Part shown: positions 34,488 through 44,528 of the stretch, one piece after another
How positions within the stretch are numbered: the stretch's first letter is position 1
Layout of the letters: each line of letters opens with the position of its first letter
DNA from: Apoda limacodes
Taxonomy: Eukaryota; Arthropoda; Insecta; Lepidoptera; Limacodidae
NCBI GenBank assembly: GCA_946406115.1
Contig: OX291548.1
Location: forward strand, 8,172,373 to 8,236,372
Direction of reading: 5' to 3'
DNA length: 64,000 nucleotides
Program-made: the position numbers and the translations under genes
The notes under the pieces: generated by a model
What the model was told of the DNA's origin: nothing
Seen by the model: only the letters and a program-made list of their open reading frames with translations
The model's database searches: none

Positions 34488-34595
34488 ATCTCTGTGTACC
34501 GTATCTTTGTCATTGACCTCTTCTACGGCTTGATTCATACCGTACTACTAGAGTAGACAAGTGCCAAATCTTCAAAGATTTTATTTATTCAACGT
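34488..34595. repeat. 125-bp tandem repeat, unit 3
   Basis: CCGTATCTTTGTCATTGACC, then ACGGCTTGAT and CCGTACTACTAGAGTAGACA, ending TCAAAGATTTTATTTATTC. It is the third, more diverged unit of the array interrupted at 34.02 kb. Confidence 0.85.
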
Positions 34596-35174
34596 GTTAA
34601 AAACGTGTCGGCTATAACTGATTGTGGAGTTAGGTAAAAGTTATTCATGTACAAAATGATAAATTAATTTAAGACAATATGTACGTATGTATGTTCGCAT
34701 GGGTCTGAAAGTTCATGGAGTTCCTAATTAGTATATGGAACAAAGCCTTGCATTTTTAATATTTGTTAAAGTTATAAATTTTATACGTATACTAATATTT
34801 TTCACAAAACTCGCTTTAGTAACAACTTATTATTAACAAGCGGCGATCAGAGAAAAATAAAATTAAATAACAACAAAATTCACCTTAAAATTTAACATAT
34901 CAGACAAGTTAAGTTAACTTTAGCCCTATTATTAAGCAATCGAGACCTACAATTTGGTATCGACCGATAATGTTAAATATCACAATTTTGGTAACCCTCG
35001 AGATAATTATAGTGATTTGCATAATTAAGGTGGGTACCTATAATACTTACGTTTATGGTTACCTTACTTCGTTTATAAATTCGCTGCTATCAACAAGAAT
35101 TTAAAATTTCGTTTATTATAATGTGAAAAAATGTTTCTATTACCTTTTTGGTACCATCAATGGCTAATCCTAAT
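34596..35174. other. no recognisable gene
   Basis: AT-rich; nothing recognised. Confidence 0.5.
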
Positions 35175-35290
35175 GAAACAATAGATAATAAATAATAAAT
35201 ATTGTTGGACATCTCACTTTGCGCCATCCTGGTCTCAAACTAAGCAAAGCTTTTACTATAAATGGTAACCATAGTACCACGGATACAAAT
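35175..35290 (-). mobile_element. SINE 3' end, copy A
   Basis: Minus strand: AAGCTTTGCTTAGTTTGAGA, CCAGGATGGCGCAAAGTGAG, ATGTCCAACAATATTTATTA. The last block joins the target through an AATAAT-rich tail. The same 3' end occurs at 35,757-35,870 and, less well kept, at 49,130 and 52,150, where a tRNA-like head is attached. Confidence 0.7.
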
Positions 35291-35441
35291 CTTGTATAAA
35301 CTTTTTTTTAGAAATATATAGCGTCACAGTTTTTATTCCCCTAGCGGCTGGATACACACCCAAATCATACTGTAGGGGATAGCCCATAGCCACAACACTG
35401 CTTCTGATAGCAGTGTATTAGACTAAGATAGCTTGGTAAAT

Positions 35442-35756
35442 CCATACTAATATTATAAATGCGAAAGTTACTCTGTCTGTCCGTCTGTATACATGTCTGT
35501 TACCTCTTCACGCTTAAACCACTTTACGGATTAAAATTAAATTTGGCATGGAGATAATCTGAGCCCCGGAAAAGGACATAGGCTACTTAAAAACGTCAAG
35601 TTTGAGTCGGTTTTTTTTCTTCGTATAATTCTTCTGTACGTGTGTTTGTCGTCTATCTACTCCTACACGGCTGGAACGATTTGGCTGAAATTTTGTCTAA
35701 ATATTTTAATGGGTTCCTGGATGGTATGACAATTTAACCCGGTAGGTGGCGCTGAA
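35442..35756 (+). repeat. dispersed Helitron-like repeat
   Basis: Opens A|TCCATACTAATATTATAAATG with the CTGTCTGTCCGTCTG run, followed by ACTTTACGGATTAAAATTAA, AGCCCCGGAAAAGGACATAG, and, from 35,650, TCTACTCCTACACGGCTGGA to ACCCGGTAGGTGGCGCTG. The 5' part is the classic start of lepidopteran Helitron-like repeats. No CTAG end is visible; SINE copy B abuts at 35,757. Confidence 0.55.
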
Positions 35757-35870
35757 ACAATAGATAACAATAACAAATATTTTTGGACATCTCACTTTGC
35801 GCCATCCTGGTCTCAAACTAAACAAAGCTTTTACTATGGATACCAGACCACGGATACAACAGCAAGTATT
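35757..35870 (-). mobile_element. SINE 3' end, copy B
   Basis: Almost the same sequence as copy A about 580 bases upstream (TTTTTGGACATCTCACTTTG, GCGCCATCCTGGTCTCAAAC, AAAGCTTTTACTATGG), same strand. The head is missing in both. Confidence 0.7.
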
Positions 35871-37298
35871 CCGTATAACGTACACAAAGTTTTGGTTGTG
35901 ATGTGACAGTCTAAAAAATGATAGTGTTTTGGTTCTACTTACATTAAATTAACAACATAAAATTATCTGTTTATTTGATTTTAGGAATACAAACTTCTTA
36001 TAATAGGCAACTTTTTGTCATGAAAACAAAGTCAGAAATTATGCGTACATAATATCTTTTATACCAGGTACTTAGTTACGTGTTGAATTCTTAATGTTCT
36101 TATACAAGACGAACAACTACATTGCAGATTTGCCTTATAAACGTCAACTCTGGACGTCAACTAAACCAGCAATACGCATCATGTCGGTCGTAAATCTCCA
36201 ACCACTCGACGAAGATCGATCGTGACAGTTTTGCGTCACAACAGCGCTTCGTTAGCGGTAGTACGTATAGCTATTTGTAAAATCATTGTCATTTTGACAT
36301 ATACATTGCCTTGTTATGTTCAGAAATGATGAGAGAATAAGAAATGTATAAAATATCGATGGAATTATAAAAGGTAAGAATGGAATAAGTAATAAATTTA
36401 AATACATCTGTTTTACATTAGGAAAAAACTTAAATTAAGCTCACAGATGTATTCCAGAAACAATACTAATTATTGTTAATGTAGCTTATGTCTTTCTTGA
36501 AATTTGAAATAAGCCTTGAATAATGAGTAAATAAATTTAAATTGCGCAGATAGTTAGCTGCTATAGGGCCCTTAAGGCAAGCGCACACTAGATACATAAC
36601 TGTTTGTTTAGACACCATGACATTGGCTTTAGATAGCCCATATTTTCTGCTGCCACATTGTATTGTTATGCTGTATTATTGGCATGCTTTATGTATGTGA
36701 TACTAAATACTTAATAAATGCTGTCATCGTCAGCCACCATATTTGAAACCATAGACGACTCGATCACTCACTATTTCACTGGCCTTAAGAAAAATCTCAT
36801 GAAATAGGTATTTTTAGGTTCATATTGGCAACAAATATTGTGCCAACGAGACGTAAAATTGCTCTACATTTCAATATGTTTCTTGAAAATATCGTAAATT
36901 TCATATACATCGTCAATTTGCTGCCGAATATGAAATCGCGGGGTAGGTCGACCGGTAAATAAACGTTTTGCATCTTCCAATATATTCAAAGTAACGTATT
37001 GCGAACAGAAATATTTTGTGTGTCGTATATATCAGGAATAGAAAATATCAAACTCGAGTGCAATGTCTACTCAGGAATATATGGAAACATATAAATAAAT
37101 AATTGTTAATTGACATAACAACTAATACATTAGTGGTCTCGGCCACTGGCGGTCCGCGGAAATGCTAAAAGTGCTTCGCAAAGATTTAATTTTTATTTTA
37201 AATATATTTTTGATCACACTTACTTGTAAACAGTGTCATAACGTGCCGGTTAACTGGGTGTTAAGACCTTAAATACTCCTACAGGCTTTTTTATGAAA
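35871..37298. other. no recognisable gene
   Basis: AT-rich with a GC-richer patch at 36,140-36,270 (AACTCTGGACGTCAACTAAA; GATCGATCGTGACAG). No gene, repeat boundary or RNA recognised. Confidence 0.45.
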
Positions 37299-37306
37299 AT
37301 TACTCT
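37299..37306. other. 8-bp target-site duplication, left (ATTACTCT)
   Basis: ATTACTCT directly before the element is repeated exactly at 40,069-40,076. Eight base pairs is the hallmark of hAT transposons. Confidence 0.95.
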
Positions 37307-37479
37307 CAAGGGCGGATCCAGCTATGGCGCCAGGAGGGGGTCATATAGTCGTGGTCAAGTCAAGAACTTTTAATTTAATTTTGATAACAATAGATACAGG
37401 TAAAAAGTAGGTATTTTATTAATGTACGTAAGTACTGTACTTAAAAATATTTATTCTTTATTGTACACTTGAAAAATTT

Positions 37480-37645
37480 AACACATAATAACTTGTATAT
37501 ATTCACGTACATATTGCCATCTTCTCTTGAAGACATCCAGAGATGCACTATCACGCACGGAATGAGGCAGCCTATTTATATTCCATAACCGTGGTGAATG
37601 ATTTGTCATAACAGCTGGAGGTATGTCGAGGGGTATGACGCAAAA
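37480..37645 (-). pseudogene. LINE-like ORF2 C-terminus
   Basis: Reads VIPLDIPPAVMTNHSPRLWN then INRLPHSVRDSASLDVFKRR and WQYV. RLWN-x-x-RLP-x-SVRDS-x-SLD-x-FKRR is the common finish of many non-LTR retrotransposon proteins. It lies between the hAT left end and the hAT transposase piece, so it is probably another small insertion in the hAT. Family unknown. Confidence 0.5.
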
Positions 37646-37704
37646 CTGCGCAAAAGTGAAGAGGTTTCCAACAAACAAAATAGAAACAGACAAAATACAT
37701 ATAT

Positions 37705-37955
37705 TTAAATAACAAAATCATTTTTTCTTTTACGTCTTCTCCCGAAACGCATTTTTGCGTCATTTAAGTCAATAGGTACGTTTTTATGAACGTGGAGAAG
37801 TGCCAGTCCGGTTAGGCGATCTTCAACCATTGAAGATCTTAGCCACGATTTAATTCTGCGCAACGTAGAGAAAGACCTTTCTGCTGTCGCTACACTGACA
37901 GGTAGTGTAGCCATAATACATTGTTGGTAGAGAGCAACCAACCAACAATATTTTA
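37705..37955 (-). pseudogene. hAT transposase C-terminal dimerisation domain
   Basis: The minus frame reads ALYQQCIMATLPVSV, then PVSVATAERSFSTLRRIKSW, LRSSMVEDRLTGLALLHVHK, and DLNDAKMRFGRRRKRK. ATAERSFS-x-LRRIK-x-x-LRSSM-x-x-x-RL-x-x-LALL is the hAT C-terminal dimerisation motif shared by insect and vertebrate hAT proteins. It is about 80 residues of a protein usually 500-700 long. The rest upstream is lost or replaced by the LINE insertion. Orientation is antisense to the LINE. Confidence 0.9.
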
Positions 37956-38286
37956 TTTTTAAAGACCATTGAAATCAGTGTTGTCACGACGATACACTTG
38001 ATTTCATTGTGTGAATTTATCTAAGATTTTAGGTTAGGTCAGTAAGCTTAATGCTCTTCAATCTCGCTCGTCCAAAAAAATATATAAGTAGGTAGATAAA
38101 TGACGCAGCACTCTTTCAGTAAGTAGGTACCTACATATCTACCTATGAGGTACTTTATGAGTATTAACAACAATAACATTTAAGTTAAAACACAAGCACT
38201 GGAATAATGAGAAACTGTTTACCTACCATTTCTTGTAATTAATGAATTTGCAGCAACAATTTTTAAGAATAATTATAAAGGTACTC

Positions 38287-39325
38287 TAAGATTTTAGCAA
38301 TTCAGTAGACTTTGATATCTTGTTGGGCATTCTACACTCTCTAAACATATCTCCAACAGTAATTGACTGGTTTCGTAGTTACTTGTGCGGCCTCCGGCAG
38401 CGCATCCAGTTTGATAATTCTCCTTCTGACTGGTGCAACATTACTGCTGGCGTACCACAAGGTGGTGTGTTGTCCCCGCTCCTATTTGCACTTTACTTTA
38501 ATACAATCACTCTTAAGATTTCTTCTCCCTACCACCTTTATGCAGACGATTTTCAAATGTATGCAAGTGGACATATTGACCATCTTAACAATGTTATCAA
38601 GTCCTTGAGAACATTGTGGAATGGTGCGAGTATTATGGTCTTAGAATAAATCCTTCAAAATCACAAGACATAATTATTGGTAGTTCAAAACTGACGTCCA
38701 GGGTTAACTGGAATTACTTGCCACAAATTGAAATTAATGGAATTCCTATTCCATATAGTGACACAGTTAAAAATCTTGGAGTCTTAGTAGACAATAATTT
38801 GACTTGGATTCCTCAAGTAAAATTAGCCGAAATTTTTTGCCTCAGTTGGATTCCTACGACATCTAGGTATCTTCTACCGGTTCCCACTAAAATTTTACTT
38901 GCACGTTCTTTGCTTCTTCCTGTCCTCGATTATGCTGACGCTTGCTGTACTAATTTTACAGAGGAGCAACTTGGCAAACTTGAGAGGCTTCAAATTCTTT
39001 GTATTCGGTTTATATTTGGACCCCGCAAATATGACCATATTTCTAAATTTCGCACTGAACTCAAGTGGCTCCCAATTTGCTTTTGCCGGAATGCTCATGT
39101 TTTAAGTCTTTTATATAACGTGCTATTCAATCCAGCAACCCCAATCTAACTAAAGGAGCGATTCCAGTTTATTAGCTCTTCTACTCTAACTCTCCGCTCC
39201 TCTTCTAGCCTCATATTAAAAATACCCAGTCATGGTACCATTTTTTATCGTCTATCGTTATATCGTTATAATTTCTGTCTTCCTATTAATTCTTTAGTTC
39301 ATTTGAATATTCTAATATAAGTATG

Positions 39326-39414
<89 letters not shown>

Positions 39415-39690
39415 CACGTATATATAAGTATGTTAATGTAACTATATGTATGTTTATGTATTTATTTATTTTATACAAATCTATAAGTATTTAGTATTAT
39501 TTTCTCTTTGTTACTTTTCTCCTCCTGTGACACCTACTTATCTTGCTTCTATTTCTATTACTTGTAACTTAAGGTTGCCTGTAAGAGATCGTTATAACGC
39601 CGCCTTGTTGTATTTTAATCTATAAAATTTTAAAAATGTTTAGTTTTAAATTATTTAGTGTACAATAAAAGTATATTCTATTCTATTGTA
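38287..39690 (+). pseudogene. non-LTR retrotransposon (Jockey/CR1-like group) reverse transcriptase fragment and 3' tail
   Basis: Frame 1 reads DFSNSVDFDILLGILHSLNI (motif A damaged), GVPQGGVLSPLLFALYFNTI (motif B) and PYHLYADDFQMYA (motif C, the YADD active site kept). A frameshift near 38,604 leads to EYYGLRINPSKSQDIIIG, KNLGVLVDNNLTW, and PVLDYADACCTNFTEEQLGK. A second shift near 39,148 gives LKERFQFISSSTLTLRSS and LKIPSHGTIFYRLS before the frame is lost. The final RLWNSLP block is missing; a separate copy at 2.0 kb has it. The tail at 39,574-39,605 (GCCTGTAAGAGATCGTTATA, ACGCCGCC) is the shared LINE 3' motif. It is inside the hAT element. Clade assignment is uncertain. Confidence 0.88.
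39325..39409. repeat. (AT)n microsatellite
   Basis: About 80 bases of uninterrupted AT dinucleotide repeat, within the 3' UTR of the nested LINE. Confidence 0.95.
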
Positions 39691-40068
39691 CACTAATAAA
39701 CACATTATAGGTAGAAAGAAATTTTAGTTTTTTTACTTAGAACTATGTTGATATGTTGAAGTTTAGTCGTTCCGATTCCGATTGAGGTTAGGTCATGGTT
39801 AGGTCTAGCTAGACGTTATGTAGTCGACAAGTGCGCGCAAGTGTGGCGCGGTTAAATTCAAATTTTCGATGCGTTCGTTCTCAAACGTTTGCCATCAAAG
39901 TTATTATATTAAATTTATTAAATATTGAAGGTATATAGTTACATAAAATCTGTATTCTGACATAATATATAAATAAAATCATTATGTTCAATTAGTGGTC
40001 CACCTAAGTCCTGGAACCAGCTCAGGAGGGGTCATGACCCCCATGACCCCCCACTGGATCCGCCGTTG

Positions 40069-40076
40069 ATTACTCT
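40069..40076. other. 8-bp target-site duplication, right (ATTACTCT)
   Basis: Exact repeat of 37,299-37,306. Confidence 0.95.
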
Positions 40077-40998
40077 TTCGTCAAGGCAAAGGGGGAGTTC
40101 ATAAAACCCACTCGCAATATGATTCATTACTAAACGGACAGTGCGCGCTCTACTTGTACTATAAAACAGTAGACTTTACGTATCTACTGTTTTATCTATT
40201 TTATCAAGTATGTACAAAAGCGCCATCTGTAGTTTAAGATATGAACTACACATTAAGCACCTATAATAATACCTCCTGCTTCATTATTAGCTAAATACCT
40301 ATTAAGTTTTATTTATTTTTAGTCTACGTGATCTTATAAGAATAAATAAATATAGATATCGCAACACTACGTAAGTACGTACGGCGTATATTTAATATCA
40401 GGGTTACAGTCAGGTTGTTGCTGTTAGTACCTTTTAAATAATAAGCTAGTAATTCTTCTATAAACGTAAATTAAAACTTATGAATATTATAAAACACTGC
40501 TAAGCAGAATAAAAATTAATAAATATGTCTTGCTTATAATATTATATTTTTTTATATGTTTACCAATAATTTGTAAGGCGCTGAAGTAATCTATAATTCT
40601 GAATAAATACATTACTCAACTCTTTACATATAAACTGCTAGACTACAAATTTTCCAAAATCGTAAAATCCAGTTTCATGATCCAAGGTATACCCTTATAT
40701 TAAGATTTTTGTGTGAGATTAAGTAAATTCTAATAAAAGTTTATAACAACGCATTTTTGCGGAATATTTATTACTCGCACATTCTTGAAGAAATAATAAA
40801 TTACTTAACTCTTTTACGCACAAAATCTTTAGGCTATAAATTTCTCTAAATCGTAAAAGCCTTTTTACAAGCAACGTAATGTACAAAAATCTTTAAATGT
40901 CAAATAAGGTAAAAATCGACCAAGTGCGTGGCGTACACGTAGTACTATATTAGATTTTTATATCGATATATAGGTACTGACTATTTACAAACATACTT
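40077..40998. other. no recognisable gene
   Basis: AT-rich; nothing recognised. Confidence 0.5.
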
Positions 40999-41095
40999 TT
41001 TTTTATGACACTAAGGTGGCAAACAAGCTTACAGTCCACCTGATGGTAAGCGGTCAACGTAGCCGAAGTTTCTCTGAAACCGCACTGTACGCAAT
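40999..41095 (-). pseudogene. LINE (CR1-like) 3' end, internally deleted
   Basis: The plus strand reads ACTAAGGTGGCAAACAAGCT, TACAGTCCACCTGATGGTAA, GCGGTCAACGTAGCC, then jumps to GAAGTTTCTCTGAAACCGCA and CTGTACGC. Compared with the 26.0-kb copy, about 120 bases are missing between these blocks. Confidence 0.8.
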
Positions 41096-41119
41096 GTCAC
41101 CATTTTAATTTTTATTAAA

Positions 41120-41787
41120 TCTATACCATAGGTATACTTATATAATAAACCTCAAAAGTTTGTTTGTTTTTTTTTTGTTTAAACGTGCTGATGTCTGAAA
41201 TCAGTAGTTAGCATTTGAAAAATTCTTTTAGCATTTGAAGAATGATGCCAAATGCTTGATGAAGGTTATAGGCAATAATTGTGTATATAATATAAAAAGG
41301 TAGATATCTTACTAGCACGCAAAAACTGAGGCAGCGAAATTAAGACAATTGTCGTAATTTGATTTAGTCACATGTCACTTTCTGATTATTGCTATCTCAT
41401 TCTGTTTCACACGTTGCATTCGCCAAGGTTAGTACGTGTAGATAACAGCGGATTTAATTTGTATTTCAAACAATATGTAGGTACCGTTTTTTACCTTCAA
41501 TATCATTGGTTATAGGCTGTTAAATATCACGGTACAATCCTTAGGTGCCGAACAAAAAGACAAAAGTCAGAGAGAGCGCTAAGCGAAAAGAAAAACATTG
41601 TAGTCAAAAAATTGTATTTTATATTTTTTACGATTTCAATGTATTTGTAAGAACATAATTTAAATAAAAAAAAAATAATTTGACTTCGAAGTAATAGCGC
41701 GGGCATGCAAAGAAATTTTATATGGGTAAAAAAACGAGGAAATTAATTAAGCAGATCCCGCGGGTGACATCGCAGGGAGTCAGCTAG
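41120..41787 (+). mobile_element. non-autonomous Helitron, 668 bp
   Basis: Starts A|TCTATACCATAGGTATAC and contains the TATATAATAAACCTCAAAAG and GTTTGTTTG opening block. It ends ATCCCGCGGGTGACATCGCA, GGGAGTCAGCTAG|T. CCCGCGGG just before the CTAG end is a Helitron-style GC-rich palindrome. No Rep/helicase frame; the middle is AT-rich and may hold other insertions. Confidence 0.65.
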
Positions 41788-42371
41788 TTCATCAAAATTG
41801 TTATCGAAAGCGCATGTTCAAAAATATTATTCATTAACGTGCTAATTAAATTTTTTCGCGATTTTTTTTTAATTATAAAAAACACAATTGAAAATTTATC
41901 TGCACATAATTCCAACGTTGCGATTCTGCGATTTTAACAGTATGATCAGGGTGTATACCTAAAAATATTTTCTTTTTTATAGGTGAGCGGTTAAGAGTAT
42001 TCATTATAATGTAGTTTAATTTAACCTAGTGACTTGTTCATCAATTAGTTTCCACAGCTATATATAAAATAGTAAATCCTACATATCCCCTAATGCACCC
42101 CTTGGCAACTTGCAATAGGTGACGGGAGGCTAGGGCAAATTGAAACTTGCGACGCCAACTGCCTTGATTCACACACTGGTCACGCCTGGGACAATCTTTA
42201 GAGCGTCAGCAAAGACAATCAAAATAACCTTAGGTACTTAAGTTTAAACTTTTGGCTTATTTTCTGTTTTCACATATTATACTCTTAATTGGCTCGCACG
42301 AATATTCGGAACATAGTCTTTTTATCTCACTGGCCTGGAAAAGCTTACTTTATGCGAACACATTTACGGGT
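41788..42371. other. no recognisable gene
   Basis: AT-rich with one GC-richer stretch at 42,095-42,200. Nothing recognised. Confidence 0.45.
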
Positions 42372-42487
42372 TTCGAGAGGTAATTCATACTTCCATAGAT
42401 TTTTCTCTCGAATCCCAGAGTCTGAATAACTCGAGACTATTCCCAATAGAGGTTATTGGGAATAGTCTCGAGTTATTCAGACTCTGG
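42372..42487. mobile_element. MITE-like element, family 1, with perfect 34-bp inverted repeat
   Basis: Arms 42,415-42,448 and 42,454-42,487 are exact reverse complements (right arm begins TATTGGGAATAGTCTCGAGT and ends CAGACTCTGG) around GAGGT. The left side also extends as TTCGAGAGGTAATTCATACT and TTCTCTCGAATCCC, matching the right half of the MITE at 21.5 kb. This looks like two element ends abutting, tail to head. Confidence 0.85.
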
Positions 42488-42639
42488 TATTCTATTATAA
42501 GGTCTATTATATATACAGATTGCAAATTTTTAGTGATCTCACTCGATTATTTCTCAACCAAACATGCTATCCAAATTCTGATTATTGATCCTGGAAGTTC
42601 TTTTCCTGTTATATCCAATGGTATTGTTAAACCTTAAAA

Positions 42640-43017
42640 CGTAAAACCTTTTTTTAAAAAAAAGCTTTTATTTAAATGCCTAAAAAAAAAATATTCCTTT
42701 AAAATTTGAACTATTAACTTATAACCGCTTTATAGACAATTTATATGATCATAAAAGCTTGTCGCACGATTTCCTTGTGTAAATAAAGTAGTACCTAGTT
42801 AATTCAGTAACTTAATCTGCTAAGTTTAATATTTTTTAAATTTCAATTTAAAAAAAAATACTTATAGGTACTTACGCCAACCTAGCGACAAGCTTTTATG
42901 ATCATATATACATTGTGTATAATGAGGTTATAAGTTGATAGTTAAAATTTTAAAGGAATATTTTATTTTCTTCTTTTTAGGGAATTTACATAAAAGCTTT
43001 TTTTAAAAAAGGTTTTT
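42640..43017. repeat. nested inverted repeat, about 125-base arms
   Basis: Left arm (AAACCTTTTTTTAAAAAAAA, GCTTTTATTTAAATGCC ... ATGATCATAAAAGCTTGTCG) pairs with the right arm about 42,890-43,017, with several small indels. Both arms contain AATATTCCTTTAAAATTT. A foldback or MITE nested in the larger element. Confidence 0.75.
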
Positions 43018-43320
43018 TGCTATTAATTTATGCAGAAGTGCATAAAAAATAACTATTTCGCCATCTGAGATGTTCCGCCATTTTGGATTTAGAATGACGT
43101 CACATTATTTTTCGAGTTACTCTCAACAAGCCCTTTCATTTGATACCCATATTGTAGAAATGCACTAAAAATAATTATTCCGCCATCTTGGATGGTCCGT
43201 CATTGTCATCCAAACTTAACGTGTATACAAATTATCAGCCCAATCGGCTGAAGATATCTGCATCAAAATTGATTAGCAAGTTACCATCCGAACTTTAGAA
43301 GTTAAATAAAAGCTTTTAAA
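43018..43320. repeat. dispersed arthropod-type repeat, CCGCCATTTTGGATT / GATACCCATATTG
   Basis: Holds TTCCGCCATTTTGGATTTAG, AATGACGTCA, AAGCCCTTTCATTTGATACC and a second CCGCCATCTTGGATGGTCCG. It ends AAGTTAAATAAAAGCTTTT, the inverse of the GCTTTTATTTAA at 42,662. Thus 42,655-43,320 may be one element whose ends are AAAAGCTTTTATTTAA, with the inverted repeat above inside it. Confidence 0.55.
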
Positions 43321-43770
43321 AAGATATTAATATTTGTACCAATGATTGTGATAGATAGTAGATACATGTTTTCACTCCGCGTGTTTAAACTTTACTTGCC
43401 TCTTATAAAATAGTCTCTAAAAAACCGAACTGGCTGTATAAATTTTATTCATTTGCCTCGATTTAATTAAAAAAGTAAAAAGAGGAATGGAGCCAAATAA
43501 CGTACCTACTACTTGTTTGTACATAAAAGTTTTGCTTTTTTAATTTAGTAATGATGGCGTATTCTAATGTTGATAAAATTAAAACTGTATTAACGAAATT
43601 ATTAAGGTAAAATGCGATGATACTTAATTTATGGAAGCTGAAAACATCAAACTTTTGAATAGATTGGATAGAAATCGCGAAGCATTTTTAGGATTAGTAA
43701 TCAGAATTTCGTAATTGTGTATAGTTTAGAAATAATCGCGTGAGATCACTTAACGTTTCCACCCTGTGTA

Positions 43771-44118
43771 TATATATAGCTAAGTGTTTATAAAAGAAAA
43801 TCAGACAATTGTCTGCTGTAGATACTGCAAAGATTGTAAATTTTAGCTATTTTAATAGTTTAACGACATATGCTATCTTATTTTGGGGTAGCGCTGCCGA
43901 TGTAAATACAATATTTATTTTGAAAACAAATAGGATATAATATTCCTATTAAATGGTATATTTCTTATTAGAATTAATAAGTTTTTTTTATTAACAAGAA
44001 AAATTCTAAAAAATCTTTTTTAACTTTTTTGAATTTATGATTCGGGTTATATACCACGGCATAGTACGTAGCGCGTAGCCGCGATTTTACGTATCCTGTT
44101 GTAATTCGTAGTACGCAC
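43771..44118. other. no recognisable gene
   Basis: AT-rich, then a GC-richer TACGTAGCGCGTAGCCGCG patch at about 44,065-44,085 of unknown origin. Confidence 0.45.
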
Positions 44119-44121
44119 ACA

Positions 44122-44528
44122 TACGTGGGACACTCAGAAAGTTATGAGAAACTAACTAACTTCTATGGATATTTTTTTTTATTAAATCTTTTTGAAGAAC
44201 ACTCCACCAGCCATTTTTTCCAGTCCTTCGCAGACACCTTTTCCACGGCCTTCTCGAACGCTGCTAGCGCGTCCCCCGGCGATGAAAACAGTATCCCTTT
44301 CGGCTGATTTTTCAAGTCACATGGTATCAGGACTGTAAGGAGGATAAACTAAGACCAGTGTGGGCGAGCGCGATGTCATGGTGAAGCAGTACCCCGCGGA
44401 GCCCGGTGTTCGTTCGCTTGTTGCTTATTGCAGACAAAACTTTTGGCAGGTATTTTATGGTATACCATTCGGCGTTGATGCTGCTTTGGTCTCGTTATGG
44501 AATCGAAACCAGATACCCCGTCAAAGTG
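44122..44528 (-). pseudogene. mariner transposase remnant, copy 2
   Basis: The outer end is TACGTGGGACACTCAGAAAG at 44,122. The minus strand carries SIP-RDQSSINAEWYT-like codons, SNKRTNTGLRGVLLHHD, a damaged HPPYS region, and the AAFEKAVEKVSAKDWKK-like C-terminus (its complement is CTTCTCGAACGCTGCTAGCG). It lacks about 40 bases around the second catalytic block relative to copy 1. It starts at GGTTTCGATTCCATAACGAG, within a few bases of where copy 1 resumes after its deletion, so the two copies share their 5' breakpoint region. It cannot encode a working enzyme. Confidence 0.85.

Larger units (their letters stand above)
37307..40068. mobile_element. hAT-superfamily DNA transposon, 2,762 bp, decayed and nested
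   Basis: Ends are CAAGGGCGGATCCAGC and, inverted, CTGGATCCGCCGTTG, so the terminal repeats agree at CAA(G/C)GGCGGATCCAG. Perfect 8-bp duplications flank it. Subterminal GGGGTCATGACCCCC-type words lie at 40,029-40,056, with GAGGGGGTCAT at the left. Inside are a hAT transposase C-terminus (minus), a LINE C-terminus (minus), and a LINE RT fragment (plus, 38,287-39,690) that accounts for half its length. Most of the transposase is gone, so the element is not autonomous. Confidence 0.92.
42514..43770. mobile_element. terminal-inverted-repeat DNA element, 1.26 kb, with nested repeats
   Basis: Left end TACAGATTGCAAATTTTTAG then TGATCTCACTCGATTATTTC pairs with the right end, whose complement reads TACACAGGGTGGAAACGTTA then AGTGATCTCACGCGATTATT. 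The terminal repeats continue for about 85 bases (AAATTCTGATTA(T/C)TGATCCT). Flanks are TATA-rich. The 30.35-kb copy starts TACAGGGTG and lacks the nested 42.64-43.32 segment. No transposase is visible. Superfamily unknown. Confidence 0.75.
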
